A DNA stretch of 64,000 nucleotides. It comes from Sphingomonadaceae bacterium PASS1 (lineage in GTDB: Bacteria; Pseudomonadota; Alphaproteobacteria; Sphingomonadales; Sphingomonadaceae). Under the pieces are notes generated by a model. It worked only from the letters and a program-made list of their open reading frames with translations. It searched no databases and was not told the DNA's origin. The position numbers and the translations under genes were made by a program. Location: assembly GCA_002255985.1 (NCBI GenBank), contig NKIR01000001.1:366914-430913 (forward strand), written 5' to 3'. Positions 18,700-28,575 of the stretch are shown piece after piece. Each line of letters starts with the position of its first letter. Position 1 is the first letter of the stretch.

Positions 18700-21600
18700 C
18701 TACATCAGAATGAAGTGATCCAGAGATAGTGTCGGATGCAGTGCGGCGTCGTTATTGATGTCGATAACGCCCATCTGGAACCGCGTGCCCCCACCGGCGC
18801 TTCCATTGCTGTCATAGTCGAGCGATCCAGTTGTGGGATTGTAGGCGATCCGCTGGTTTGTCGTGGTGAAGGTTCCATTCAGCGATAGCCAGCTTCCGTT
18901 CGCAACCGTTCCAGCGCCTATACCGAAGGCCGCCTGGGAGATCCCGATCTTGTCAATGCGGCCACCAAGCAAGCCGATTTCGAAATCAGCGATGGTATCC
19001 GCACTGCCTGCCGTGGCCGCATCGAAGACAAAAAGATCGGCACCGGCACCACCAACGAGCCTATCAATCCCGGCATTGCCATACAGAGTGTCATTACCTA
19101 GGCCACCCAGTATCGTATCGTTTCCTGCTCCACCACGGATGATGTCATTGCCGGAATTGCCATCCAGAAGGTTGGCTACCGCACTGCCCGTGATAATGTT
19201 GTCCGCAGCATTCGCGATGATGTTTTCGACCGCGGTGACGGTGTCGGTTCCGGTCAACGAACCGGTGATCTGTGCAGTCGTGGCTGCCAGATTAACGGTC
19301 AATGTTCCCGTGCTGGCCGAATAGTCCAACGTGTCGGTACCCGCCCCGCCGAACACGATGTCGTTGCCGTCGTTGATAAGTGCAAAGATCACATCATTGC
19401 CGTTGCCGCCATTGATCGTATCCCCTCCGGTTCCACCCCAGATAGTATCATTGCCGGCACCGCCAGTGATCGTGAGGGCTTCTGTCTGGCCGGACAGGTC
19501 CATGGAGATCGCGGTCAGCAAGGCCGCGGCACTGACAACTTCAACGCCGACCAAAGCAGAGTCCGCAGCAGGCCCGAACTTGGAGGTAGCTGCCGCGATG
19601 TTCAACGTATCTATGCCTGCGCCGCCATCGATGGTGAGGTCGGGCAACGATGTCGATGCGTAGGTTATTGTATCATTGCCGCCCAAGGTCGAGAGGAATT
19701 TTACACCTGCCGTAGAGATCGTATCAGCAGCTGCCGTTCCAACCACGGCACGATCCGTCGAGGTGACCACATTGGTACCAAAGGGATCGATGTAGGTTCC
19801 GCGGACCTGATAGAAGGTGACCACAGCGGGCGTCACAGTCGCCGTGTTTGCGGTCAGGACTGACGTTCCGCTGGCGACTAGATTGGTGTATACACCGGCC
19901 AGCGTTGCGCTCGATTGCCACGCATATGTTGGCACCACAACAGCATTGACAAGGTCGGCATCCTGCAAGTTGCCAGCGGCGGTCAGGGTCACGCCCGCCC
20001 CCGCCACTGCAGCCGAGACAATCGCAACCGTTCCGGTCGCCAGATCGTTGACCGATTGAACCGCGATGGTAGTCGACGCCGTTGCCGTCGCGTTCGCCGC
20101 ACCACCATCATTGACGGTGAACGTTACCGTACGAGGCGCCGTGCTCGGCCTGTCCGAGCTGTTGCTATAGGCAACAGAACGCAGGATAGCTTGATAAGCC
20201 GCGAGGGTTGCCGAACCGCTCAGCGTCAGGGTACCCGCAGAGTAACTGCCCGTGATGCCGGTGCGCGGTGTAAAGGTCAGGACATCTTCCGCAAGACCAC
20301 CCGAGATCGTCACCGTTGCACCGGTCAACCGGTTACTGTCCACATCCGTCAGCACAAGCGCCGGGGCGATTGTAAGCGCGGCCGCATTCTCGACATAGGT
20401 TGCATTTGCAACTGAACCGGTCAGTACCGGAGCATCATTGACCGCAGTCACAGCAAGCTGAACCGTAACTGGCGCAGTGACGACCTTTCCATCTGTTACG
20501 ACCATCGAGAAGCTGGCCGATGGCGTTTCCGCACCATTGTGCAGGAACGACACTCGCCCGGCCGTCACATCGGACATTGTGAAGCTTGTGGCATCCACGC
20601 CATTTACCTGCACCGCGCCATTGACCGCACCAGATGCAGTGAAGGTCAGGGTATCCGCAGCATCGAGATCGGTATAGCCGATATCGGCAGTGGTCAGAGT
20701 AACACGCGCGCCTTCGACAACCGTAGCATTCAGGTCGCCCGTCAGCGTCGGGGTGTTGTTCTGAACCATGACCTTGATCGTCACGGTGACAGGCGTGCTC
20801 TCCAGACCGTTGTTGGCGGTGTAGGTCAGGGTAGTCGTTCCCAATGCATTGCCGGTAAAGGTAATGGCATTGCCATTGCTGGTCGCAGTGCCAGCCAGAC
20901 CCGTGGTGTTGAGCGCCCCGATGCTGAGAGCAGACAGCGGAGCATCCGGGTTGATGTCGTTGGCGAGCACATTCAGCTGCGTGGTCGAACCGAGGATCAC
21001 CTCGTACGCGTCGGCAACGGCGATGGGCGTATCGGCCACTGGTGTGATGTTCAACTGCACCGTCGCTGTCTTCGCGACCCCGCCGCCATCCTGTGCGGAG
21101 TAATTGAAACTTGTCGTCCCGAAATAGTTCGCGACTGGCGTGAAGTTCAGCTGACCGTTAACGCCTAGAGACACGCTGCCATTGGCCACCGTGATAGCCG
21201 GCCCGCCAGCGGTGATTGCTTGGCCATTGATCGCGGTGATGAAGACTGGCTGTGGCGCGAATTCGTTGGCCACATCGTTTGCGGTCACATTAATCTGCAC
21301 CGAAGTGTCTTCGGCCAAGGTCGCGATATCGTTGGTGAGCGTCGGTCCCGGGTTGCGGTTGGTTAGCGATGCAGCGGAGACGGCGGCCCCCGGTTGTACA
21401 TCGGCCGCCGCGATCCGGCGATCACCGAACTGCACGAATTCAACGTTGTTCAGGGCCGCGGTCTCGATTCTGGCGAGGCTGGTCGCCGTAGCCGCGATGG
21501 TGTGGGTCACTGAAATTCCGCTGGGCGTGCGTGCCACAGTGTAGCCAGAAGCAGCACCGGCAAATACGGCGATATCCTGTGTTCCAGCGCGACCGTCGAT

Positions 21601-24600
21601 AAAGTCGTTGCCGCCACCGCCATATATCACGTCATTGCTTGCAGCGCCGAGAAGAACGTCCGCCCCGCGACCGCCTTCGACCCGCTCGATGTCACGGGTG
21701 AACTGGAAGACTGGCAAACCAGCCGCATCAGGCACAAGTTCACCAATGGCCGCGGTCAGATTGTAGCTGCCGGTGGTGCCATTATCGGTGAAGTTGACGG
21801 TGTTCGCGCCGGTACCGGCCCGATAGACCAAACCAGTGTTGAGATCCACACGCACCGGGCTCGCTTCCGAACGGAAGGATAGGGTATCCACACCGAGGCC
21901 GCCCGATACGATATCGGCACCATTATTGCTCGCGATAATCGCCGCGTTGAAACCAGCGGTATTCAGGCCGGCGACCAGAGCTGCATCCTTGCGGACATCT
22001 GCCGGGCCGCTGGTACCGACCATCAACAGGTCGTTGCCGTCACCGCCCAAGATCTGGTCCTGGCCAGCCCCGCCGAGGATGATATCGTTGCCCGCGCCGC
22101 CGTCACCAAGGTCGGAACCGCCGCCCAGAGTGATGACGTCATTGCCAAGCCCGCCGAAGAGCTGGTCATCTGCGGCACGGCCGTCCATTGCGTCGTCACC
22201 CACAGTGCCCACGGCAATGCTTCCGGCAACACCGGCTCTGGTCGTCGCCCCAAGAACTTCTGCACCAGGCTGACGTGTATCGAGATAGCTATACCCCACA
22301 TCGCCATTATTCGCCGCGAGTTCATGACCAATGATGATCAGACCATTGTCGATACCTGCAGCCGAAAGGCCGCCATGGGCCACACCGTTCGGATCATCGA
22401 CCTGGAATATCAGTCCGACTTTCGCACCGGCCATGTCAAAGCGCTGGCCCGAAATATGACCGCCCGTTTGCCAAAGCGCAACGAAGCCGTCCTCAATGCC
22501 GTCCGGATTAACCCCCGACGATACGACGGCAACATCGACGCCAGCCGGCAGACCCGTCTGCAAGACGAGCATTCCGCTCTGGTGCCATGTCGTCCCGCCT
22601 GCATTGTACACATTGCCTTTAAGAACGACGCCACCGGCGCCATCGTCTTCTGTCCAGAAGGCACCAAAGCTACCATTTAGCTGGCTGACAACCTGTCCGG
22701 AGAGGACATTTGCTCCCAAAGTGTCCGTCTGCGCTGCAGCGTAAGTGATCTTATCCGAGACAAAAATGGTCGCATCGCGGCTGCCGGCCGTATGCGTCAC
22801 ATCGAAGCGCGTAACGGTATAGTGACCCGCGGCATCGGTATAGCCCACCACAAGTTCGCCATTGTGCAAAGACGTCAGCGAAGGCGTTCCGCCCGCACCA
22901 AGCGAAATCGCGCCATTCGGATCATCGATCAAAGCGCCCGTGACGTCGTGATTGCGAAGACCATCTTCGCCAATCAGGATCGGCTGCGTCTGGCCACTAA
23001 TACCAAAATTGGCCGGAAGTGCCGGTTTACCAAGGGCGCCGGTCAACGGATCTACCTCGAACACCGGAATTTCATAGCGCGCCAAACGCACTTGGCCGGT
23101 GTCATCGACAAATGCGACATGGAAACCCAGTTCCACGGTTTCGTTTGCCGTGTTGACGATTTCATAGCCTTTCACCGAGGGTGAGCGGCCACCAGCGGAT
23201 CCGGGTACCACCAGTTCCCCACCGGTAAAGCCATAAGCCGGGAAACCGCCGCCGGTATTGAACGGGGTGGCACTGGCCGTGCTGCCAAGGCGCATGTGGA
23301 TGCTCGACTGGCCATTGACGTCGGTCGATTCCCACGCAGCCAGCACGCCGAGCAAGCCGGCACTGGCCACGACAGGATTGCCCACGATGTTGCCCGCGAA
23401 GGTCCCATCGGTCATTTCGATCGGACCAGCCGCCGCTGCACCCGGCCCCTGCCAGAGCGGGTCTATCTCGCCAGTGATCAGACGGCGTTCTGCCATTACC
23501 GAATGGCTGCCGACACCGGCGGTGCCTTCGATCCAGACCAAAGCACTATCGTCCTGCAGGTTGGTCACCGCAACCTGGCTCTGCGCTGCGACGCCGGTGA
23601 CCAGTGTCTGCAGTTTATACTGTGTGGTGTCGGTCAGCGACCACGCATTGGGGGTTCCGTCCCACCCTGCAAGAGGAGCGGGCATTGGCGGGTTGTAGAT
23701 GTCGGCGGCGACATCAATTGACTGATCGGCAAAGGCCAAACGCTCAACATTATAGACAAAGTCGGTCCCGTCATTTTGCAGCGGATTGTTGTTGGCATCC
23801 TGTGTCGGCCGCAGGTCGGTGATCTGGAAGCCAGGGCCCCGATCATTGTCAAAGATCGCCGTGATCTCATAGTCTGCGAAATTGCCGGTATAGACCGCCG
23901 TATCGAACCCAAGGCCGCCATCGAGAATCTCGGCGCGAACCGCAGCGACGCTATCGCTCGGACCACCCTGCATGGTGTCATCTCCCATGCCGGCAAAGAT
24001 CCAGTCAGCGGCACCGTCGCTATCGCTGATGTCGCCCAGGATGAAGTCGTTGCCATTGGTACCGATCAGAATATCAGGCCGTGCTGCAACCCTGCCATTT
24101 GGCGCCACAAAGTCGCCAATGATGTGCTGGCCAGACGAACGGGTGTCGAAGATCTGGGCGACGATGTCGGTGCCATTGCCACCGGTCACGGCTGCATTGC
24201 TGTCTTGCCAGACCGAGATGAAACGGTCCCCCAAAAGGCCGGCCACGCCATTGTGCGATTGGTCGCCCGCGCTGTTGGCATTAACCTGAATGGTGTTGCC
24301 AACCGGCGATATAGCGATGGCTACGCCGGTCGCAGGATCCATAATAGTGCCAAAGTGGCGCGCATAGACATTGGTGTCGCCTGCTGTCACCCCATCCCAT
24401 TGCACGATGATGTCGGCACTGCCTTCGCCGCTGATGCCCGAAACCTTGATCGAGCCAAGGTCAACGCCCGCAGGCAATGTCATCAGGTTGAAGGTATCAG
24501 CCGGCTTCACCAATGCAAAACCCTGGCCGTCAAGACCCGCTCCGGGCGAAGACAGCATGGTCGCATGCAGTTCATAGACGTGATTGCCATTGGTGCCGAC

Positions 24601-27198
24601 ATCGGCAACCCAAACCACAGCCGCATTCACGGCCTGGGCCTGTGCGACAATGACCTTGGATCCTGCCGCAATAACATCGGTGCCGGAAATGTTGGTCAGA
24701 TCGATACCGATCGGTTGGGCAACGTCGTCCAGCGCTGTCCCTACGACATGCTCGACGCCATTGGCATCCTTTTCGATCCACACTGCGATGGTCTCAAACG
24801 TGTGGAGACCGGTGATCGAGGGATCACGACCAGACGCAGACAGTGTCACGGCAGCATCGCTACCGACGCCTGCCAGGCCGTCGAGACCGGCTGCGCGCGG
24901 CGCACCGGGTTGGCCCAGGGCATCCAAATTGACCTCGAAACGTTGTAGACGGATCGCGCCGTAGGAATCTCCGACTTGGCCACCTTCAACGTAAATCACG
25001 TTATAGCCGTCGTTCATGCCAGCTGGCAGAATGACGGAAGGCCCGTCAATCAGGCCCGTGGTCGGGTTCAGACGATGGTCGAGATATGATCCGAAAATCG
25101 ATGCGGAATGCTGGTGCAGGCCGCTGGCATCCACCGCCTGCTCATTGCCGGTAAGGTTCAGGCCGAAGAAGTTGGTTTTGAGCGTTTCAGTGGTCGCACC
25201 AACCTTTTCCGAATAGACTACACCCCAGCCGGAGTTGGCCGCGCCAGAGGCAACTCGGGCGTTGAATTCGTAACCCACGCCGTCGCCAATGGCAAAGGTG
25301 CCGGGCAGCGGGGTAACCCTGTCCGGATTGCCTTCTACATCATAGAAATTGCCACGAATTCGTGAGCCGCCACCTGTGTGGTCTTCCCACAGGATCGAGA
25401 CGAATTCACCGATGCTGTCCGATACGACCGGCGCGGATTGGACCCCTGCCCGTTCCTTACCATCATTGACGATGAACCCATCGACATCCGGCGTGCGGAT
25501 TGGTGACGGCAGCGAGTCAACATCTTCGTTGCTCAGACCCCATGCCGTTGGGTCGATGTTCCTCGTCAACCCGCCAAGCGTCGCAGCAGCGACCGTGACC
25601 CTTGGATCGAAGACCGTCGGGCCGGCAAATTCAAACACCTCCACATTGCGGACGATATCCGCGCCGTCGTTGGTCGCGATCGTCCGGTTGTCGGTAATCT
25701 GGAACAATGTTCCGCCGAGGTTGACGATGGTGTAGTCAGACTGTCGGCCTGACAGGATGAGCGTATCGACCCCGCCGCCGCCGTCGATGGTATCATTGCC
25801 GATACCGGCAATGATCCGGTCATGACCAAGCGCACCTGACATGATATCGTCGCCGGCGCCGCCATTGATCGTATCATTACCGATGGTGCCGACCAGCACG
25901 TCAGGTATGACTTTAATGGGCGTGTCGGTACCATTGATGACCAGACCGACGCCGTTCAGTACAATTGCGGTGCCGATTGGCAGGGCACGCGGGTCTACGA
26001 CCGTCGCGGTAACGGTGCCGTCAATCCGTTCGGATAGCACCATGACCCGGTCTCCAGCCAGGCTGGCGGAGGCCAGCGAGGTCAATGGGTCGACTGTGCC
26101 GAGCGTGATCGGCTGCGACTGCACCGGGTCGAGCAGACCGCCAAGGCTGTTGAAGCTTTGCTCCTTCAACACGCTGCCTTCGGTGTAGGCCAACGTAAAG
26201 CCGCCAATCGCGTCGACCATCATACCCAGCGAAAAATCACCATTGAAGCCGCCGGGCCCAAAGCTTTGCAGCGTGGTCGTGCCCGTAGACGTGAACACTG
26301 CGCCGAAGCCCGGGACTACACCGCCAAGCGTGTTGAAAACGATACTCTGAATGGCGTCCGCCGTGTTCCAGGAAATGGCAAATCCGCCACCTGCGAGCCA
26401 TGTCGTGTCGACATGGGCACCCGCCGGCAAGATTGTCGGCAGGGTAGCAGTGAAATTCTCGGTCCCGTCTGCGTTCAAGACCTTGAAGCTAAGGGTGTCG
26501 CCGGTCGCGCCATGTTCGGTCCAGGCAAGGATGATTTCGCCGCTATGGGTAACCGAGACCGAAGCCTCAGAGGCCTGACCGCTGGTGGTGACTTTGATGG
26601 CAGCGTCATTATCCGTGTTCGCGCCAGATGTCGCGCCAACCGGTCGAATACCGGGGACACCATCGAGGCCGGCCGCAACGACATTGCCAATCGGATCGAC
26701 CTTGTCGTTCAAATGGACGCCAGCGCGCTGGAAATACACATTTCCATCCGTGCCAATCCACGATGCCACAAAACCGTCCACCGCAGGCCGCTTGCCCGCT
26801 GGGTCGTTGCGCGAATAGCCCGCCATGTCGAGCCCATGGCCTGCACCCAAGGTGACCGGCGCGCCATAGGCGCCCACGGCGCTGAAATACTGTGCCTTGA
26901 TTACATTGGTGCCCGCTTCGATCCAGCCGGCACCATAACCCAAGATGCCCGAAGCCGTGATCGCTACTTCTGCAAGAGGAACGCCGCCGGTTGCGAGAAC
27001 CGAGGTTGGGCGGGCTGCCGTCGGTACGCCCATATGATCAAAGAAGGAAACGGATGCCAAACCGTTCTTGTAGGAAATAACACCAACTTCCGCGCCACCG
27101 CTGTCAGCCGCATCGAACAGCGCTTGTCCAGCAGGGGGGAGACCCGAAGCAATAACGAGTGGCGCCTGCGTGTCCGAACCCCAAATATTGGTTGTCAT
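18700..27198 (-). CDS. Giant RTX / cadherin-like secreted protein
   Basis: A 2832-residue acidic, cysteine-poor protein. Residues 1-430 and 500-1040 hold repeated blade-like modules of the form 'ILAWTEHG' and 'VVWVADVG'. Clusters of Ca2+-binding GGxGxDx(L/I/V)x nonapeptides occur near residues 440-470, 1050-1090, 1660-1720, 1840-1870 and 2490-2770; three are followed by a copy of the same 'DYxI...QITD...DGxDxVxNVExxxFA' module. Residues about 1950-2400 form tandem cadherin-like/Ig-like domains (LAEDTSVQINVTANDV, EVILGSTTQLNVLANDI, VEGARVTL). There is no signal peptide, and the C-terminus (GGAGADLFVFDAATAGSADTIADFEIG, then a short hydrophobic tail) resembles type I secretion signals. No ABC exporter, membrane-fusion or TolC gene is in the window. 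GAGGTAG precedes the ATG. Probably a surface adhesin, matrix or enzyme-carrier protein. Confidence 0.9.
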   Translation of the reverse strand: MTTNIWGSDTQAPLVIASGLPPAGQALFDAADSGGAEVGVISYKNGLASVSFFDHMGVPTAARPTSVLATGGVPLAEVAITASGILGYGAGWIEAGTNVIKAQYFSAVGAYGAPVTLGAGHGLDMAGYSRNDPAGKRPAVDGFVASWIGTDGNVYFQRAGVHLNDKVDPIGNVVAAGLDGVPGIRPVGATSGANTDNDAAIKVTTSGQASEASVSVTHSGEIILAWTEHGATGDTLSFKVLNADGTENFTATLPTILPAGAHVDTTWLAGGGFAISWNTADAIQSIVFNTLGGVVPGFGAVFTSTGTTTLQSFGPGGFNGDFSLGMMVDAIGGFTLAYTEGSVLKEQSFNSLGGLLDPVQSQPITLGTVDPLTSLASASLAGDRVMVLSERIDGTVTATVVDPRALPIGTAIVLNGVGLVINGTDTPIKVIPDVLVGTIGNDTINGGAGDDIMSGALGHDRIIAGIGNDTIDGGGGVDTLILSGRQSDYTIVNLGGTLFQITDNRTIATNDGADIVRNVEVFEFAGPTVFDPRVTVAAATLGGLTRNIDPTAWGLSNEDVDSLPSPIRTPDVDGFIVNDGKERAGVQSAPVVSDSIGEFVSILWEDHTGGGSRIRGNFYDVEGNPDRVTPLPGTFAIGDGVGYEFNARVASGAANSGWGVVYSEKVGATTETLKTNFFGLNLTGNEQAVDASGLHQHSASIFGSYLDHRLNPTTGLIDGPSVILPAGMNDGYNVIYVEGGQVGDSYGAIRLQRFEVNLDALGQPGAPRAAGLDGLAGVGSDAAVTLSASGRDPSITGLHTFETIAVWIEKDANGVEHVVGTALDDVAQPIGIDLTNISGTDVIAAGSKVIVAQAQAVNAAVVWVADVGTNGNHVYELHATMLSSPGAGLDGQGFALVKPADTFNLMTLPAGVDLGSIKVSGISGEGSADIIVQWDGVTAGDTNVYARHFGTIMDPATGVAIAISPVGNTIQVNANSAGDQSHNGVAGLLGDRFISVWQDSNAAVTGGNGTDIVAQIFDTRSSGQHIIGDFVAPNGRVAARPDILIGTNGNDFILGDISDSDGAADWIFAGMGDDTMQGGPSDSVAAVRAEILDGGLGFDTAVYTGNFADYEITAIFDNDRGPGFQITDLRPTQDANNNPLQNDGTDFVYNVERLAFADQSIDVAADIYNPPMPAPLAGWDGTPNAWSLTDTTQYKLQTLVTGVAAQSQVAVTNLQDDSALVWIEGTAGVGSHSVMAERRLITGEIDPLWQGPGAAAAGPIEMTDGTFAGNIVGNPVVASAGLLGVLAAWESTDVNGQSSIHMRLGSTASATPFNTGGGFPAYGFTGGELVVPGSAGGRSPSVKGYEIVNTANETVELGFHVAFVDDTGQVRLARYEIPVFEVDPLTGALGKPALPANFGISGQTQPILIGEDGLRNHDVTGALIDDPNGAISLGAGGTPSLTSLHNGELVVGYTDAAGHYTVTRFDVTHTAGSRDATIFVSDKITYAAAQTDTLGANVLSGQVVSQLNGSFGAFWTEDDGAGGVVLKGNVYNAGGTTWHQSGMLVLQTGLPAGVDVAVVSSGVNPDGIEDGFVALWQTGGHISGQRFDMAGAKVGLIFQVDDPNGVAHGGLSAAGIDNGLIIIGHELAANNGDVGYSYLDTRQPGAEVLGATTRAGVAGSIAVGTVGDDAMDGRAADDQLFGGLGNDVITLGGGSDLGDGGAGNDIILGGAGQDQILGGDGNDLLMVGTSGPADVRKDAALVAGLNTAGFNAAIIASNNGADIVSGGLGVDTLSFRSEASPVRVDLNTGLVYRAGTGANTVNFTDNGTTGSYNLTAAIGELVPDAAGLPVFQFTRDIERVEGGRGADVLLGAASNDVIYGGGGNDFIDGRAGTQDIAVFAGAASGYTVARTPSGISVTHTIAATATSLARIETAALNNVEFVQFGDRRIAAADVQPGAAVSAASLTNRNPGPTLTNDIATLAEDTSVQINVTANDVANEFAPQPVFITAINGQAITAGGPAITVANGSVSLGVNGQLNFTPVANYFGTTSFNYSAQDGGGVAKTATVQLNITPVADTPIAVADAYEVILGSTTQLNVLANDINPDAPLSALSIGALNTTGLAGTATSNGNAITFTGNALGTTTLTYTANNGLESTPVTVTIKVMVQNNTPTLTGDLNATVVEGARVTLTTADIGYTDLDAADTLTFTASGAVNGAVQVNGVDATSFTMSDVTAGRVSFLHNGAETPSASFSMVVTDGKVVTAPVTVQLAVTAVNDAPVLTGSVANATYVENAAALTIAPALVLTDVDSNRLTGATVTISGGLAEDVLTFTPRTGITGSYSAGTLTLSGSATLAAYQAILRSVAYSNSSDRPSTAPRTVTFTVNDGGAANATATASTTIAVQSVNDLATGTVAIVSAAVAGAGVTLTAAGNLQDADLVNAVVVPTYAWQSSATLAGVYTNLVASGTSVLTANTATVTPAVVTFYQVRGTYIDPFGTNVVTSTDRAVVGTAAADTISTAGVKFLSTLGGNDTITYASTSLPDLTIDGGAGIDTLNIAAATSKFGPAADSALVGVEVVSAAALLTAISMDLSGQTEALTITGGAGNDTIWGGTGGDTINGGNGNDVIFALINDGNDIVFGGAGTDTLDYSASTGTLTVNLAATTAQITGSLTGTDTVTAVENIIANAADNIITGSAVANLLDGNSGNDIIRGGAGNDTILGGLGNDTLYGNAGIDRLVGGAGADLFVFDAATAGSADTIADFEIGLLGGRIDKIGISQAAFGIGAGTVANGSWLSLNGTFTTTNQRIAYNPTTGSLDYDSNGSAGGGTRFQMGVIDINNDAALHPTLSLDHFILM

Positions 27199-27918
27199 TT
27201 TTTCTACCTCATTTTTTGCGTTCCGCAGTCACGACATTGCCAACCCACACCCGAAGATGCTCACGAGACAGCGCCGTGGGAAACACATAGTTTTCCACGA
27301 TCAAATAAATAAAATTCCATTGGGGAGTTTCAGTGCATCTATTCTGCGTTATCGAGACTCATTCCAATCTATTACTTTTTAATGGAACGAACATAGGTCC
27401 GTAAACCTCGTTAACCACGAAAGTGAAACAGCCAGTTCCTGGGTATATTTACTGTTTATATTTATATGGATAGATGGTTAACAGAAGGAATAATTTCAGA
27501 GATCACGGGTAAATCTGGCCGCAACGCACGATGCAGCGGCATCCGAATACGAATAAAGCTTCATCAAAAATGAATAATGATTCGTGAATCGAGACAATCG
27601 ATTTATAATTTTAATAATACTGCCGATTTGGATACGAAATAGAAAAAGAAAATCTGGATCTGAATATAATAATCCGCTTTGCTTTATCTTCATGTCCGCT
27701 TCGCGTCAGGCTAGCGCAAATCCAAGGATGTTACGTCTGAATTTAGCCTATCAAGGTGAAGGCCTAACGACCCAATTTCGAAAGCTGATGCAGCGCCTAA
27801 CGGTGAAAGCTGTCACTAACCTGACAGATACGCCAAAATTGAAACCGTAACGGCACTAAATGCACATGGCTTTGGTTGTAGTTGACGCATATCAATCGTT
27901 AAATCGCGAGGGGATTGA
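27199..27918. promoter_or_regulatory. AT-rich divergent region between RTX and two-component genes
   Basis: No gene is supported in 720 bases. The segment from about 27370 to 27700 is markedly AT-rich compared with its surroundings, with runs such as TTTATAATTTTAATAATA. Such DNA often binds H-NS/MucR-type silencers or marks foreign DNA. A CTGTCA-6-TGACAG inverted repeat lies near the two-component start. Confidence 0.5.
27810..27831 (+). promoter_or_regulatory. Inverted repeat / weak Pho-box-like site before the response regulator
   Basis: CTGTCACTAAC followed directly by CTGACAGATAC. It can be read as a perfect CTGTCA-6-TGACAG palindrome or as two 11-bp direct units of Pho-box type (second unit poor). 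It ends 87 bp before the response regulator start and could be an autoregulatory site. Confidence 0.35.
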
Positions 27919-28575
27919 ATGCGTATTTTGGTTGTTGAAGACGAAGATGAACTTGCCCGCAGACTATGCGACCGTTTGGAAACGGGCGGATTTGTGGCTG
28001 AAAGTGTAGCTAGCGCAGAAGGTGCACTCGATCTTCCCGATCCTAAAAATTTGTCGGCCCTTGTGGTCGATATCGGCTTGCCCGGGATGGACGGCTTTGA
28101 ACTTGTCCGCCGCTGGCGGCAAAGGGGTTTTGATACGCCGATCCTAATTCTCTCGGCGCGGGGCAGTTGGCAGGAGAAAGTGGAGGGTCTCAACGCCGGT
28201 GCAGATGATTATGTTGTCAAGCCCGTCCGCGGGGAGGAATTGCTTGCCAGGCTGAATGCGCTGGTCAGGCGGGCCGGAGGCCAAACAAATGCCAAACTGG
28301 AGGCCGGCGAGATTATGATGGATCCCGGCACACGGACGGTCTGGCGCAACAAATTACAAATCGAGCTAACTCAGATGGAATATCGTTTGCTTCATCTTTT
28401 CCTTCTGAGGCCGGGGCACATATTGTCGCAGGGAGAGATACTCGATCATCTTTATCCGATGGCCGAAGCACGCGATCTCAACACGGTCGAGGTGCATATC
28501 GGGCGGCTGCGAAAGAAGGTCAGCAAAACGGCGATCACTACCATTCGCGGCTTGGGTTACCGGTTTGAACGATGA
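27919..28575 (+). CDS. OmpR-family response regulator (PhoP/QseB-like)
   Basis: A 218-residue two-component regulator. The receiver domain (residues 1-115) has the acidic pair in VVEDEDE, the phosphoacceptor D51 in VVDIGLPGMDGFE, and the conserved lysine in YVVKPVRGEEL. The C-terminal winged helix runs from about 130 to 218 (LTQMEYRLLHLFLL ... VEVHIGRLRKKV ... IRGLGYRFE). Its stop overlaps the kinase start by 4 bp (ATGA), so they are translated together. The kinase partner is of PhoQ type, which respond to divalent cations, acid or peptides in other bacteria. Whether it controls the divergent RTX gene is not shown. Confidence 0.93.
   Translation: MRILVVEDEDELARRLCDRLETGGFVAESVASAEGALDLPDPKNLSALVVDIGLPGMDGFELVRRWRQRGFDTPILILSARGSWQEKVEGLNAGADDYVVKPVRGEELLARLNALVRRAGGQTNAKLEAGEIMMDPGTRTVWRNKLQIELTQMEYRLLHLFLLRPGHILSQGEILDHLYPMAEARDLNTVEVHIGRLRKKVSKTAITTIRGLGYRFER

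Noticed and set aside
21900-22230. Closely spaced similar DNA repeats resembling a CRISPR array
   Set aside because: The repeats are in frame, degenerate and encode calcium-binding nonapeptides; there are no constant repeats or unique spacers.
18863-26855. Many long forward-strand frames rich in Pro/Ser/Ala or Arg/Gln
   Set aside because: They are antisense shadows of the RTX gene; repetitive codons for GGxGxD repeats keep the opposite strand free of stops.
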